Shown one piece after another: positions 1-6,787 of a DNA stretch of 6,789 nucleotides. Below the pieces are notes generated by a model, which was not told the origin of the DNA, did no database searches, and saw only the letters and a list, made by a program, of their open reading frames with translations. Every line of letters begins with the position of its first letter. Positions within the stretch are counted from its first letter, which is position 1. The stretch is from an uncultured Chloroflexota bacterium (GTDB lineage Bacteria; Chloroflexota; Anaerolineae; Aggregatilineales; Phototrophicaceae): contig CAIVEA010000738.1 of the NCBI GenBank assembly GCA_903904765.1, positions 1-6,789 on the forward strand. The letters are read 5' to 3'. The position numbers and the translations under genes were made by a program.

Positions 1-1615
1 GGCTGCGGGTGGGATGGCGTAGCTTGCGGAGCGCCTTTGCCTCGATCTGCCGGATGCGCTCACGGGTCACGCCGAGGTGCTTACCCACTTCTTCCAGCGT
101 GTGATCTTGCCCGTCCTGCAAACCGAAGCGCATTTCCAGCACTTCGCGCTCGCGTTCGCTCAACACGCCCAGCGCAGAGCGAATCTGCTCTTTCAGCAAT
201 TGGCGGCTGGCGGCATCCACCGGCCCCATGATTTTATCATCCTCGATGAAGTCCCCCAGCAGGCTGCTATCTTCCTGACCGATGGGCATTTCGAGGCTCA
301 TCGGCTCTTGACTGATTCGCATGATCTTACGCACCTTCTGGGCGGCGCGGCGCAGTTTGCGCTGCAAACCGGGGTCCATACGTTCCCCGTTGCGGCGGAT
401 GAGGCGGATGGCCTCAGTTTCGTCCGCTGTCAGGAAGTCCATTTCCAGCGCGATTTGCTCGGCGCTCGGTTCGCCGCCCAGCTCCTGAATCAGTTCGCGC
501 TGAATCCGCATCAGGCGGTTGATGGTTTCGACCATGTGTACCGGAATGCGGATGGTACGCGCTTGGTCAGCGATGGCGCGGCTGATGGCCTGCCGAATCC
601 ACCATGTGGCGTAGGTGCTGAACTTGAAACCTTTGGTATGGTCGAACTTCTCGACAGCCCGCAGCAAACCAATGTTACCCTCTTGAATCAGGTCGAGGAA
701 ATTAATGCCGCGCCCCATGTAGCGTTTGGCGACGCTCACCACCAGCCGCAGGTTGGCGCGGGTGAGCGACTCGGCGGCGGCTTCGGCACGTTCGCTCAGG
801 CGCTCGTACTGGTCTTGCAGGTCTTCGGCCTTATCGGGGTCGGCCATCAGCGCCGCGTGGAAATCCTCTGGCGGCAGCAAGCCGCCCTTCTGCTTGTAGA
901 ACTGGCGAATTTGCAGAATTTGCGGGATGGGGATGAGCAGCAGACCGTGAAACACATCGAACATGCGGCGGGCGAGTTCCGTCCACAGTTCATCTTTGCC
1001 CCAGTCTTTCTGGCGCAGGTAATCGCGCAGGTACGACTTCTGGTCTACATCCCAGTTGTCGTTGACCTGAACGGCCTCGTTGATAATGGCACGCAGATCG
1101 GGCGGCTCGGCACCGAACGCGCCCGCCCCTTCCACCACTTCTTCCCAGTTGCGGATGATGTGCTGGTAGGCGCGGTCAGCCACTTGAATCGGATCAGGCA
1201 GCCCTTCGGTCAGGGAGTCGGCAGCCGAAAGCGAGTCAATCAAATTTTCCAGCAGTTGGTTAGCGGCCACCTGCGTACTCAACCACGTTTCGCGGTTGGT
1301 ATCCAGCAGCAGCACCTGCCCGATTTCCTTGAGGTACATGCGTACCGGGTCATCGGCCAGCGCAGCAGCATCCAGTGACAGGCTTTCGTTGAGCAAGTCG
1401 TCATCATCGAAGTCATCAAAGCCTTCGTCGGCGACATCTTCCATGCCGAAATCGCCCGCGCCCTCTTTGCCGGAGCCAGACTCGAATAAACTATCGTCAT
1501 CATCGCCGGGTTCGTCGTCCGTTTCCAACTCGGCTTCGTCGGCTTCGGGCTTGCGTCCCTTCGGCGCTTCTTTCACATCATCTTGTGCTGCTTTACGTTT
1601 CTTTGGCTTCGCCAT
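1..1615 (-). CDS. rpoD: Primary sigma factor of RNA polymerase (RpoD/SigA), partial at window edge
   Basis: Housekeeping sigma-70 factor, which binds core RNA polymerase and directs it to -35/-10 promoters. I translated 538 codons from the ATG at 1613-1615; the frame runs off the left edge. Layout: Lys-rich start (MAKPKKRK), strongly acidic stretch (about residues 30-75), region 1.2 ([15 protein letters not shown], 87-100), a long non-conserved segment (about 120-280), region 2 ([16 protein letters not shown] 288-303, [18 protein letters not shown] 308-325, and the -10 melting/recognition part [15 protein letters not shown] 333-347), region 3 (about 365-470) with [10 protein letters not shown], and region 4 ([15 protein letters not shown] 485-499; the -35 helix-turn-helix [20 protein letters not shown] 516-535). 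Members usually end about ten residues after HPSRS, so little is missing. The start is supported by TAAGGGGAG just upstream, which overlaps the dnaG stop. The region 1.2 and 2 signatures rule out an alternative sigma factor lacking those parts. Confidence 0.97.
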   Translation of the reverse strand, partial: MAKPKKRKAAQDDVKEAPKGRKPEADEAELETDDEPGDDDDSLFESGSGKEGAGDFGMEDVADEGFDDFDDDDLLNESLSLDAAALADDPVRMYLKEIGQVLLLDTNRETWLSTQVAANQLLENLIDSLSAADSLTEGLPDPIQVADRAYQHIIRNWEEVVEGAGAFGAEPPDLRAIINEAVQVNDNWDVDQKSYLRDYLRQKDWGKDELWTELARRMFDVFHGLLLIPIPQILQIRQFYKQKGGLLPPEDFHAALMADPDKAEDLQDQYERLSERAEAAAESLTRANLRLVVSVAKRYMGRGINFLDLIQEGNIGLLRAVEKFDHTKGFKFSTYATWWIRQAISRAIADQARTIRIPVHMVETINRLMRIQRELIQELGGEPSAEQIALEMDFLTADETEAIRLIRRNGERMDPGLQRKLRRAAQKVRKIMRISQEPMSLEMPIGQEDSSLLGDFIEDDKIMGPVDAASRQLLKEQIRSALGVLSEREREVLEMRFGLQDGQDHTLEEVGKHLGVTRERIRQIEAKALRKLRHPTRS

Positions 1616-1617
1616 AA

Positions 1618-1626
1618 CTCCCCTTA
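1618..1626 (-). promoter_or_regulatory. rpoD ribosome-binding site overlapping the dnaG stop codon
   Basis: On the minus strand TAAGGGGAG lies two bases before the rpoD ATG. Its first three bases are the dnaG stop codon TAA. A ribosome ending dnaG would therefore be sitting on the rpoD initiation site. This supports translational coupling and fixes the rpoD start. Confidence 0.7.
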
Positions 1627-3711
1627 TTCACGCTGCACTGTGACCAGTCGTCCCAGTTCGGCATCAATACGCTGTTTCGCAGTTTTCGATAGAATAATCT
1701 GTTGAGTATAAATCATGCTGGCGTTATCGTCTTGCGCGACTGCGGCATCCACCTGCAATAAACTGAGCACTTCGCGCTCACGTTTCAGGCGATCGCCACG
1801 CAAGCGCAGCGCCTTCTCCACCAGTTCGGTACTGGCATCCACCGAAGCCAGCGCCCGCTGGTTATTTTGCCACACCAGTTGCAAATCGGCGGACATCATT
1901 CCGCGTATCCGTGAGTGTACCGTATCCTTGTCATCTGTCAGAATCGCTTTGAGATGCGGCGCTAAGGACGGGTCAATCTGTTCACGCAGATATACAATCG
2001 GCTCGGCCTCCACCTGTTCGAGTGCTTCCAGAAAAGCCTGCATGATCGCCCGCGATTCGCTGTGCAGGAAATCTTCCGGGCATAGCTCGGTCAGGGGGCC
2101 ATCCAGCAGCGGACGCTCGTTGTCCGCCAGCGCCCGCAGCACACGGTTGGCGGCGTATAGCGCGGCGGGCTGGCGCAGCAGAATCCGCAGGCACTGGATT
2201 TCCAGTTCCGGGGCGCGGGCAGATGGGCGGCGCTGCGCGGGGATGGGCGCTGGAACATCCACCATCTCCCCAAACTCGTCCACATCAGGCGGAACGAGGG
2301 CGCTCAAATCCAGCGGCGGCGGCTCGTCATCCGGTTCAGCAGGCGGTGCAGATGTGGGCGCGGGTTTGTTCAGCGCAGGACGCGGCTGACGCGCTTTTTC
2401 GATTCGCGTTTGCTCGGCAGCCCAGCCCAGCAATTCGCGTTCCGGTAGCTTCAGGCGCAACGAGAGCTTTTGCAGGTTGTCGCGCTGATAGAGATTGTCC
2501 TCGCTGACGGTGAGGATGGGCAGCAGACGACGCGCCACCGCTTCACGCTCTTGCAGGCTGGCATTGGGCGGCAACCCCGCCATTTCCACCGCGATCACCC
2601 AATCCGCCAGCGGCTGTGCGTCCGTCACCAGTTTTGCCCACTGGTCGGGGGTTTCGCGGATCAGGTCGTCCGGGTCTTTCGCACCGGGGATGCTCAAAAT
2701 GCGGATGTCTATGCCTAGCCGCCCGCCGAAATCGGCTTGCAGCGCGGCGCGGGCGGTTTCGAGGCTGCGGCGGGTGGCGTTCTGTCCGGCTGCATCCGAG
2801 TCCAGCGCCAGCACCACGCGCTTGGCGGTGCGGGTGAGGGTACGAATCTGGGTATCGGTCATCGCCGTCCCCATCTGCGCGACCACGTTGGTGAAGCCGG
2901 CCTGATGCGCCTGTATCGCATCCATATAACCTTCGACGATCACGGCGGTTTCGCTCTCGCGGATGGCGGTTTTCGCCATGTCGAAGCCGAACAGGGTTTT
3001 GCTTTTGTCGAACAGGCCGGTTTGCGGGGAATTGAGATACTTGGGGTTGTCCTCGGCAGCCAGCGCCCGCGCCCCGAAGCCGATCACGCGCCCACGTTCG
3101 TCGCGGATGGGGATCATCAGTCGGTTGCGGAAGCGGTCATAGACGCGCCCCTCATCGTTGCGAATCGCCATGCCACTTTCGACGGCCTGCTCCGGCGTAT
3201 AACCCAGTTGCGTCAGGTAATCCAGCAGGTGCGTCCAGCCGGGGAGCGCGTAGCCAATCTTGAAGTGGCGCAGGGTAGCTTCGGTCAGGCCGCGCTTGCC
3301 AGTGGCATAGGCCAGCACGTCGCGCCCCATCTCGCCCATCAGCCCGTCGTGATAGGCATCGGCGGCGCTCTGAAGCAGCCCGCGCAATTCATCGTGGCGG
3401 TTTTGCTCGGCCTTCTGTTCGGGCGTTTGCTGGCGCACTTCCACACCCGCCAGCTTACCGAGTTCCGCCAGCGCCTCGCTAAACGACCAGCCGTGCCGCT
3501 TCATGGCGAACGAGATGACATCACCGCCCTCGGCACACGCGCCGAAACAACGCCACGATTGTGTGTCGGGATTGACCACAAACGATGGTGTGCGCTCACT
3601 GTGGAACGGACAGCAGGCTTTATAGGTTTTGCCAGCGCGTTTGAGCTGCGCGAACTGCTGCACGTAGTCCACAATGTTCAATCGCGCTTTAATTTCTTCG
3701 GCGACTGACAT
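1624..3711 (-). CDS. dnaG: DNA primase DnaG
   Basis: Makes the short RNA primers for lagging-strand and origin DNA synthesis, working with the replicative helicase DnaB. 695 aa. The N-terminal CHC2 zinc domain (about 1-95) has ligands C34, H37, C55 and C59 (CPFH and CFGAC). The spacing of the last pair is C-x3-C instead of the common C-x2-C. The catalytic core carries [20 protein letters not shown] (191-210) and [10 protein letters not shown] (222-231). The TOPRIM fold has the metal-binding acids E260 (VEGYMD), D304 and D306 (LALDSDAAG), followed by KDPDDL (345-350). A Pro-rich linker (about 440-500) leads to the C-terminal helicase-binding region (about 501-695). It is longer than E. coli DnaG (581 aa), partly because of this linker. 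The start [17 protein letters not shown] matches the family N-terminus, and GGGGGGAA lies 9 bases upstream. rpoD follows after 8 bases. All seven Trp codons are TGG. Confidence 0.98.
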   Translation of the reverse strand: MSVAEEIKARLNIVDYVQQFAQLKRAGKTYKACCPFHSERTPSFVVNPDTQSWRCFGACAEGGDVISFAMKRHGWSFSEALAELGKLAGVEVRQQTPEQKAEQNRHDELRGLLQSAADAYHDGLMGEMGRDVLAYATGKRGLTEATLRHFKIGYALPGWTHLLDYLTQLGYTPEQAVESGMAIRNDEGRVYDRFRNRLMIPIRDERGRVIGFGARALAAEDNPKYLNSPQTGLFDKSKTLFGFDMAKTAIRESETAVIVEGYMDAIQAHQAGFTNVVAQMGTAMTDTQIRTLTRTAKRVVLALDSDAAGQNATRRSLETARAALQADFGGRLGIDIRILSIPGAKDPDDLIRETPDQWAKLVTDAQPLADWVIAVEMAGLPPNASLQEREAVARRLLPILTVSEDNLYQRDNLQKLSLRLKLPERELLGWAAEQTRIEKARQPRPALNKPAPTSAPPAEPDDEPPPLDLSALVPPDVDEFGEMVDVPAPIPAQRRPSARAPELEIQCLRILLRQPAALYAANRVLRALADNERPLLDGPLTELCPEDFLHSESRAIMQAFLEALEQVEAEPIVYLREQIDPSLAPHLKAILTDDKDTVHSRIRGMMSADLQLVWQNNQRALASVDASTELVEKALRLRGDRLKREREVLSLLQVDAAVAQDDNASMIYTQQIILSKTAKQRIDAELGRLVTVQRE

Positions 3712-3741
3712 ACTAGACTGTTCCCCCCGAATGATGACAGG

Positions 3742-3770
3742 ATTATACGTATGTGTGATAGCACATGCAA
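3742..3770 (-). promoter_or_regulatory. Sigma-70 promoter of the dnaG-rpoD operon
   Basis: On the minus strand a perfect TATAAT (3742-3747) is preceded by a 17-base spacer and TTGCAT (3765-3770; matches the first three bases of TTGACA). Transcription would start near 3735, giving a leader of about 24 bases before the dnaG ATG. The strong -10, ideal spacing and position directly upstream of dnaG support it. The spacer contains ATGTG-N6-CACAT (3751-3766), a possible but unproven operator. Confidence 0.7.
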
Positions 3771-3860
3771 CTCGGAAGGGATACCTTCGGGCAGAATGAA
3801 CAAGTCAGCGGACAGGAGATAACACGGTGCGGGTTTAGACACAAACGGGGGCGGAAGCGC

Positions 3861-3879
3861 GGACAACCCTGTGTTGTCC
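3861..3879. repeat. Perfect 7-bp inverted repeat between the acetyltransferase and dnaG
   Basis: GGACAAC (3861-3867) and GTTGTCC (3873-3879) pair perfectly around a 5-base loop. It lies just beyond the hairpin at 3890-3916 in the direction of minus-strand transcription. There is no U-run after it. It could add to termination or be a protein-binding site upstream of the dnaG promoter; the sequence does not decide. Confidence 0.5.
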
Positions 3880-3889
3880 TACGAAACGC

Positions 3890-3916
3890 GCCCCTTCACC
3901 CAAGTGGCGAAGGGGC
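3890..3916 (-). terminator. Hairpin, probable terminator after the acetyltransferase gene
   Basis: GCCCCTTC (3890-3897) pairs perfectly with GAAGGGGC (3909-3916), with two more possible CC/GG pairs inside beyond a mismatch. It begins 14 bases after the TAG stop at 3930-3932 and lies before the dnaG promoter, which is where a terminator is expected. The minus-strand sequence after the stem is only GCGTTTCG, so the U-tract is weak. Confidence 0.5.
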
Positions 3917-3929
3917 TGGGAGTTGAGAG

Positions 3930-4598
3930 CTATGGCTGGTAATGCGGGTTGTCCCACACGATCAGCACCCCGTAGCCGGCGGTTTCCGGGTCGGGCAGGT
4001 AATCCGGGATAATATGCACCGGACGGAAACCTTTGTGCAGTTGCTTGCTCAGGTTGGTGTCGAAGCGGTTGCCCGCCGCCACCTCCTGCACATACGTTTC
4101 CACCGCAATCTGATCGGCTACTTCCGCATAATCAATGATGGCGCTGCCGGCCACCATCCCGCGCAGGTTCATCTGCCGCAGGACGTTGAAGCGGGCATCC
4201 ATCAGGCGGCTGCCTACGCCGTAGCCGCGATAATCGGGATGCACTGCCGACTCGACACCGTACATCCAATCGCCATCGGGGATGTGCGTGGAAAGCCACC
4301 CGTTGCCGACCAGTTCCCACCACGACATCAGCGGAGGACGCGCCGGGTCATAGCACATCCGCATGCCGCTGGTCAGGCCGACCAGTTGCCCCGTCACCAC
4401 GTCCACCGCCACAAACTGCGCTTCCGGGAACACCTGCACATGCTGGCGGTAATGATCTGCTGTGAAGCAAGCCTCATCCTCGCGGGGGTCACAATGGTAG
4501 ATAATCCCAGTCAGCACTTCCAATTCGTCGGCATCCTCCGGGCGCGTAAGCCGGATTTCAATTTGTTTTAACAGCGCGCGATCACGAGCAGGGGTCAT
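3930..4598 (-). CDS. GNAT-family N-acetyltransferase (intact copy)
   Basis: 222 aa, soluble, no signal peptide or membrane segment. GNAT enzymes move an acetyl group from acetyl-CoA to an amine. The N-terminal strand IEIRLTRPEDADEL (13-26) is typical, and acetyl-CoA binding motif A is HPDYRGYGVGSRLMDAR (120-136) with the R-x-x-G-x-G loop at 124-129. Later parts include NRFDTNLSKQLHKGF (177-191) and a C-terminal VLIVWDNPHY (211-220). These remind me of the acetyltransferase domain fused to carbon-nitrogen hydrolases such as B. subtilis YhcX, but this is recall and no hydrolase domain is present. The substrate is unknown. The start is supported by TAGGAG nine bases upstream. The upstream neighbour is an interrupted paralogue only 27 bases away, so the two probably share a transcript with the amine oxidase. 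All five Trp codons are TGG; the stop is TAG. Confidence 0.9.
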   Translation of the reverse strand: MTPARDRALLKQIEIRLTRPEDADELEVLTGIIYHCDPREDEACFTADHYRQHVQVFPEAQFVAVDVVTGQLVGLTSGMRMCYDPARPPLMSWWELVGNGWLSTHIPDGDWMYGVESAVHPDYRGYGVGSRLMDARFNVLRQMNLRGMVAGSAIIDYAEVADQIAVETYVQEVAAGNRFDTNLSKQLHKGFRPVHIIPDYLPDPETAGYGVLIVWDNPHYQP

Positions 4599-4607
4599 GT
4601 TAGGATG

Positions 4608-4613
4608 CTCCTA
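4608..4613 (-). promoter_or_regulatory. Ribosome-binding site of the intact acetyltransferase
   Basis: TAGGAG on the minus strand, nine bases before the ATG at 4596-4598; it decides this start. Its TAG is also the next in-frame stop for the upstream paralogue if the TGA at 4626-4628 were read through. Confidence 0.65.
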
Positions 4614-4625
4614 TTCGTCGTGCAG

Positions 4626-5378
4626 TCACGCTGATTTTGCGCGAAAGACAGGATGAGCAACAGACCACTTGCGCGGCGCGGACAGGACAAAAACCGAAGG
4701 AACGCGCCGGTATTCCGGGTTGTGCCACACGATTTCTACGCCCCAGTTGCCCTCGCTGTAATTCGGGATCAGGCCATGCACCTCAAACCCCTTATGCAAC
4801 TGCTTGCTCAAATTGCTATCGAAACGGTTGCCCTCCACCACCTCGCGGACGTACTGTTCCACGCTCAGGTGGTCAGCCACCGCGCTATAGCCCACGATCA
4901 AGCTGCCTGCGACCAGACCGCGCAAGTTCTTGCGGCGAATCAAATCAAAACGCGCTTCGATCAGTAAGCTGCCGACGCGATAGCCCCGGTAATCCGGGCG
5001 CACAACCGTATCTACCCCGTACAGCCAGTGGCCGTGCGGGTCATGCGTGGTCAGTCAGCCATCACTGGTGATTTCCGCCCACGAACGGGGATTCTGCTTA
5101 CGCAGATTGAAGTTCAGCCGCATGTTGCTGGTCGTCCCCACGACGAGATCACTTGTGGTATCCAGCGCCATGAACTGCCCTTCGGGGAATACATGAAGAT
5201 GCTGGCGGAAATGCTCCGCCCTCAGGCATTCAGGTTCATCAACCTCGGCTGCACTGTAGCCGTAAGCCGCCTGATGGCAGGCTTCCATCTGCTCGGCATA
5301 CCCCATCAGGGCCGGGAGAACGCGAATTTGCGCTTCCCGAATCGGTCTGGGGTCGGTGGAGGTACTGTGAGTGTCCAT
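4626..5378 (-). pseudogene. GNAT-family N-acetyltransferase, paralogue interrupted by an in-frame TGA
   Basis: One continuous frame of 250 residues broken only by TGA at 5055-5057 (codon 108). It reads as an N-terminal piece of 107 aa (5378-5055) and a C-terminal piece (GTG at 5003 onward, open from 5054 down to 4626). The join is clearly homologous to the intact acetyltransferase next door: VFPEGQFMALD, RSWAEITSDG[stop]LTTH, HWLYGVDTVVRPDYRGY, NRFDSNLSKQLHKGF, WGVEIVWHNPEY. The stop aligns with W101 of the intact copy, so TGG to TGA is the simplest change. Motif A reads R-G-Y-R-V-G (131-136): the first loop glycine is Arg, which should harm acetyl-CoA binding. There is also a C-terminal tail of about 24 residues beyond the paralogue's end. 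The ATG at 5376-5378 has AAAGGA eight bases upstream. Most likely a decaying duplicate. Readthrough or UGA decoding as Trp are alternatives; without either, only a 107-aa fragment lacking the acetyl-CoA site is made. Confidence 0.8.
5055..5057 (-). other. In-frame TGA at a Trp position of the acetyltransferase paralogue
   Basis: The minus strand reads GGC TGA CTG ACC. The intact paralogue has Gly-Trp-Leu-Ser here with TGG CTT. The reading frame is open on both sides with no frameshift. Confidence 0.85.
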
Positions 5379-5386
5379 ACAATCAT

Positions 5387-5392
5387 TCCTTT
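5387..5392 (-). promoter_or_regulatory. Ribosome-binding site of the interrupted acetyltransferase
   Basis: AAAGGA on the minus strand, eight bases before the ATG at 5376-5378. It supports this start and suggests that the gene was, or still is, translated. Confidence 0.6.
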
Positions 5393-5409
5393 ACGCTTGA
5401 TGATGATAA

Positions 5410-5428
5410 CCCCTCGATCCGCGAGGGG
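5410..5428 (-). terminator. Hairpin between amine oxidase and acetyltransferase genes
   Basis: CCCCTCG (5410-5416) pairs perfectly with CGAGGGG (5422-5428) around a 5-base loop, about 25 bases after the amine oxidase stop (TAG, 5454-5456). On the minus strand the stem is followed by TTATCATCATC, a poor U-tract. It may be a weak terminator or an attenuating or RNA-stabilising hairpin. No convincing promoter was seen between it and the acetyltransferase start, so some read-through transcription is expected. Confidence 0.45.
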
Positions 5429-5453
5429 AGAAAACGCCAGTGCGCCACAGCGC

Positions 5454-6716
5454 CTAGCGGAATTCCAGTTGGGATAAAACTTCCTGTGCCGCCCGTTTGC
5501 CGCTGGCATACGCGCCATGCACCGTTGCCGCATAACCGTGCGGCGCAGTGGCCTCGCCCGCCCAGAACAGGCGGTTGCCCACCGACGCAGCCAGTTCCTG
5601 CCGTATATCGGCATAGCCGGGAATGACCACACTGTACGCGCCCCGCGCATACGGGTCATTCACCCAGTTCACCACCTGTGCCTCGACAGCCTGCAAATCC
5701 GGGCAATTGAGTTCGCGGCGGAGCGATTCCAACCCGATCTGCAAAGCAGCCTGTTCGCCGTCCTTCAGCAGTTCGCGGCAATAATCGCCAGTTGCCAGCG
5801 CCGTCCACACCAGATAAGGCGACTCGCTGTGTCCGGCGGCAGGCGACCACCACATAGGCGGATTCAACGGGCTGTAGTAGGCCATGATGCCCGCCGGCAT
5901 AATCGGCTCTGCGAAGCGGTAGATCAGCTTGATGCCCGGACCCATGCGGATATGCGTCAGCGCCGTCTGCTTTTCGGGCGGTAGCGGCGGGTCGAACACG
6001 ACTGCGCCGGACTGAAGTACGCCAATCGGCAGCGTGATAACAGCTCGCTGCCCTTCAAATGCGCCCTGATTGGTGATGACGCGCACCTTCTCGCCGCCCC
6101 ACTCGATGCGCTGGACAACATGCTCCAGCCGTACATCCAGTCCGGTAGCCTGTGTATAGACCAGCGCATCGTAGCCATCGAGGATGCGGAAATCGCCGCG
6201 TCCGCAGGAAGGGTCACGCATTTCCGCCACTGCTCCCGCCGCACTGATGGTACGCAAAGCCTCGCCCGTCGCATTGGCGAAGGAACGACGGGTGTACTCC
6301 ATCTGCACTTCGGTGAAGCCAATGCGCCGCAAATACGTGCCCAGATCTTCGTCCGGCAGCGGGTCAACATCCGGCAGCGCCCACGAGCGCGTAAGGTCGA
6401 AATCGGGATACTGCGCCCGCGCCTCGCGCATGGTACGCAGCGAACCATCGGCTAGGCGCACTAAGGAGTCATCGGTTTTGTTCCACTGGGTCATGCGGAG
6501 TCCGGTTGCCCGAACCAACAGTCAGGTCGGAGCGCGGTCGCCGTGAATGAACTCCGCGCCGTGTTCGACGGGGTGGCTGGCGAAGGTGCGGTCGGTGATT
6601 ATCCGTCCGCCAATTCGATCACGCGCTTCGAGTACAACGACTTTTTCGCCTGCACCGAATAAATCCTGTGCAGCCGTTAAGCCTGCCATGCCCGCGCCGA
6701 TCACGAGGGTTGTCAT
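5454..6716 (-). pseudogene. Flavin-containing amine oxidase interrupted by an in-frame TGA
   Basis: One frame of 420 residues, a usual length for the family, broken by a single TGA at 6522-6524 (codon 65). The pieces are 64 aa (6716-6522) and 354 aa counted from a TTG at 6518. The first piece holds the FAD-binding Rossmann motif VIGAGMAGL (5-13), acidic E30 at the end of strand 2, RIGGR (34-38) and GAEFIHG (53-59). The second holds LPIGVLQSGAVVFDPPLP (229-246), GIKLIYRF (261-268) and the C-terminal FAD motif NRLFWAGEAT...YAATVHGAYASGKRAAQEV (381-412). Such enzymes oxidise primary or secondary amines or polyamines with O2, giving H2O2. There is no signal peptide, so it is probably cytoplasmic. 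FAD needs both pieces, so without readthrough neither should be active. Apart from the TGA no motif looks damaged. The ATG at 6714-6716 has only a weak AGG five bases upstream. It could be a recent nonsense mutation, a sequencing error, or UGA read as Trp. Confidence 0.82.
6522..6524 (-). other. In-frame TGA in the amine oxidase, at a likely Trp position
   Basis: The minus strand reads CCG ACC TGA CTG TTG GTT, that is A-P-T-stop-L-L-V-R-A-T-G-L, directly after GAEFIHGDR. From memory many related oxidases have Trp in this place (T-W-x-L). The frame is open on both sides, so one base explains the break. Confidence 0.75.
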
Positions 6717-6750
6717 AAGAACCTACACGGTCATCCATAATAATTTTCGA

Positions 6751-6780
6751 CGCGAATCACTATAGCATGATTCGCGAATC
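6751..6780. repeat. Overlapping inverted repeats around the amine oxidase -10 box (candidate operator)
   Basis: CGCGAATCA (6751-6759) and TGATTCGCG (6768-6776) form a perfect 9-bp inverted repeat with an 8-base centre. The second arm is also part of the 12-bp palindrome GATTCGCGAATC (6769-6780). The result is three copies of the half-site CGCGAATC, two in direct orientation 22 bp apart (about two helical turns) and one inverted. A dimeric repressor bound here would cover the promoter spacer, -10 box and start site. Confidence 0.65.
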
Positions 6781-6787
6781 GAGTCTA
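6759..6787 (-). promoter_or_regulatory. Sigma-70 promoter of the amine oxidase gene
   Basis: On the minus strand TAGACT (6782-6787; four of six bases of TTGACA), a 17-base spacer and TATAGT (6759-6764; five of six bases of TATAAT). Transcription would start near 6752, giving a leader of about 36 bases. It overlaps the candidate operator. It may serve the oxidase and both acetyltransferases. Confidence 0.6.

Noticed and set aside
77..1378. Open frame of 433 codons on the plus strand
   Set aside because: It is the antisense of rpoD, whose minus-strand product has every sigma-70 region. The plus-strand translation shows no recognisable domain and is open only because of codon bias in the real gene.
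2737..3708. Open frame of 323 codons on the plus strand
   Set aside because: It is antisense to the zinc and TOPRIM regions of dnaG, with no recognisable domain of its own.
3678..3866. Small minus-strand frame of 62 codons crossing the dnaG start
   Set aside because: It overlaps the dnaG promoter and start in another frame and has no family resemblance.
3942..4571. Open frame of 209 codons on the plus strand
   Set aside because: It lies fully opposite the intact acetyltransferase, and its His-rich translation is a typical antisense product.
5055..5057. Selenocysteine insertion at the in-frame TGA
   Set aside because: The expected residue is Trp, not Cys, no SECIS-like hairpin was evident just downstream, and neither protein family is a known selenoprotein.
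5306..5659. Minus-strand frame of 117 codons bridging the oxidase end and the acetyltransferase start
   Set aside because: It is out of frame with both real genes and crosses the intergenic hairpin. The Arg-rich, low-complexity translation looks like a shadow.
6492..6518. Separate start of a second oxidase gene at TTG 6518 or ATG 6494
   Set aside because: The piece would lack the Rossmann FAD motif, no good ribosome-binding site precedes it, and it is in exact frame with the upstream piece. A single interrupted gene explains it better.
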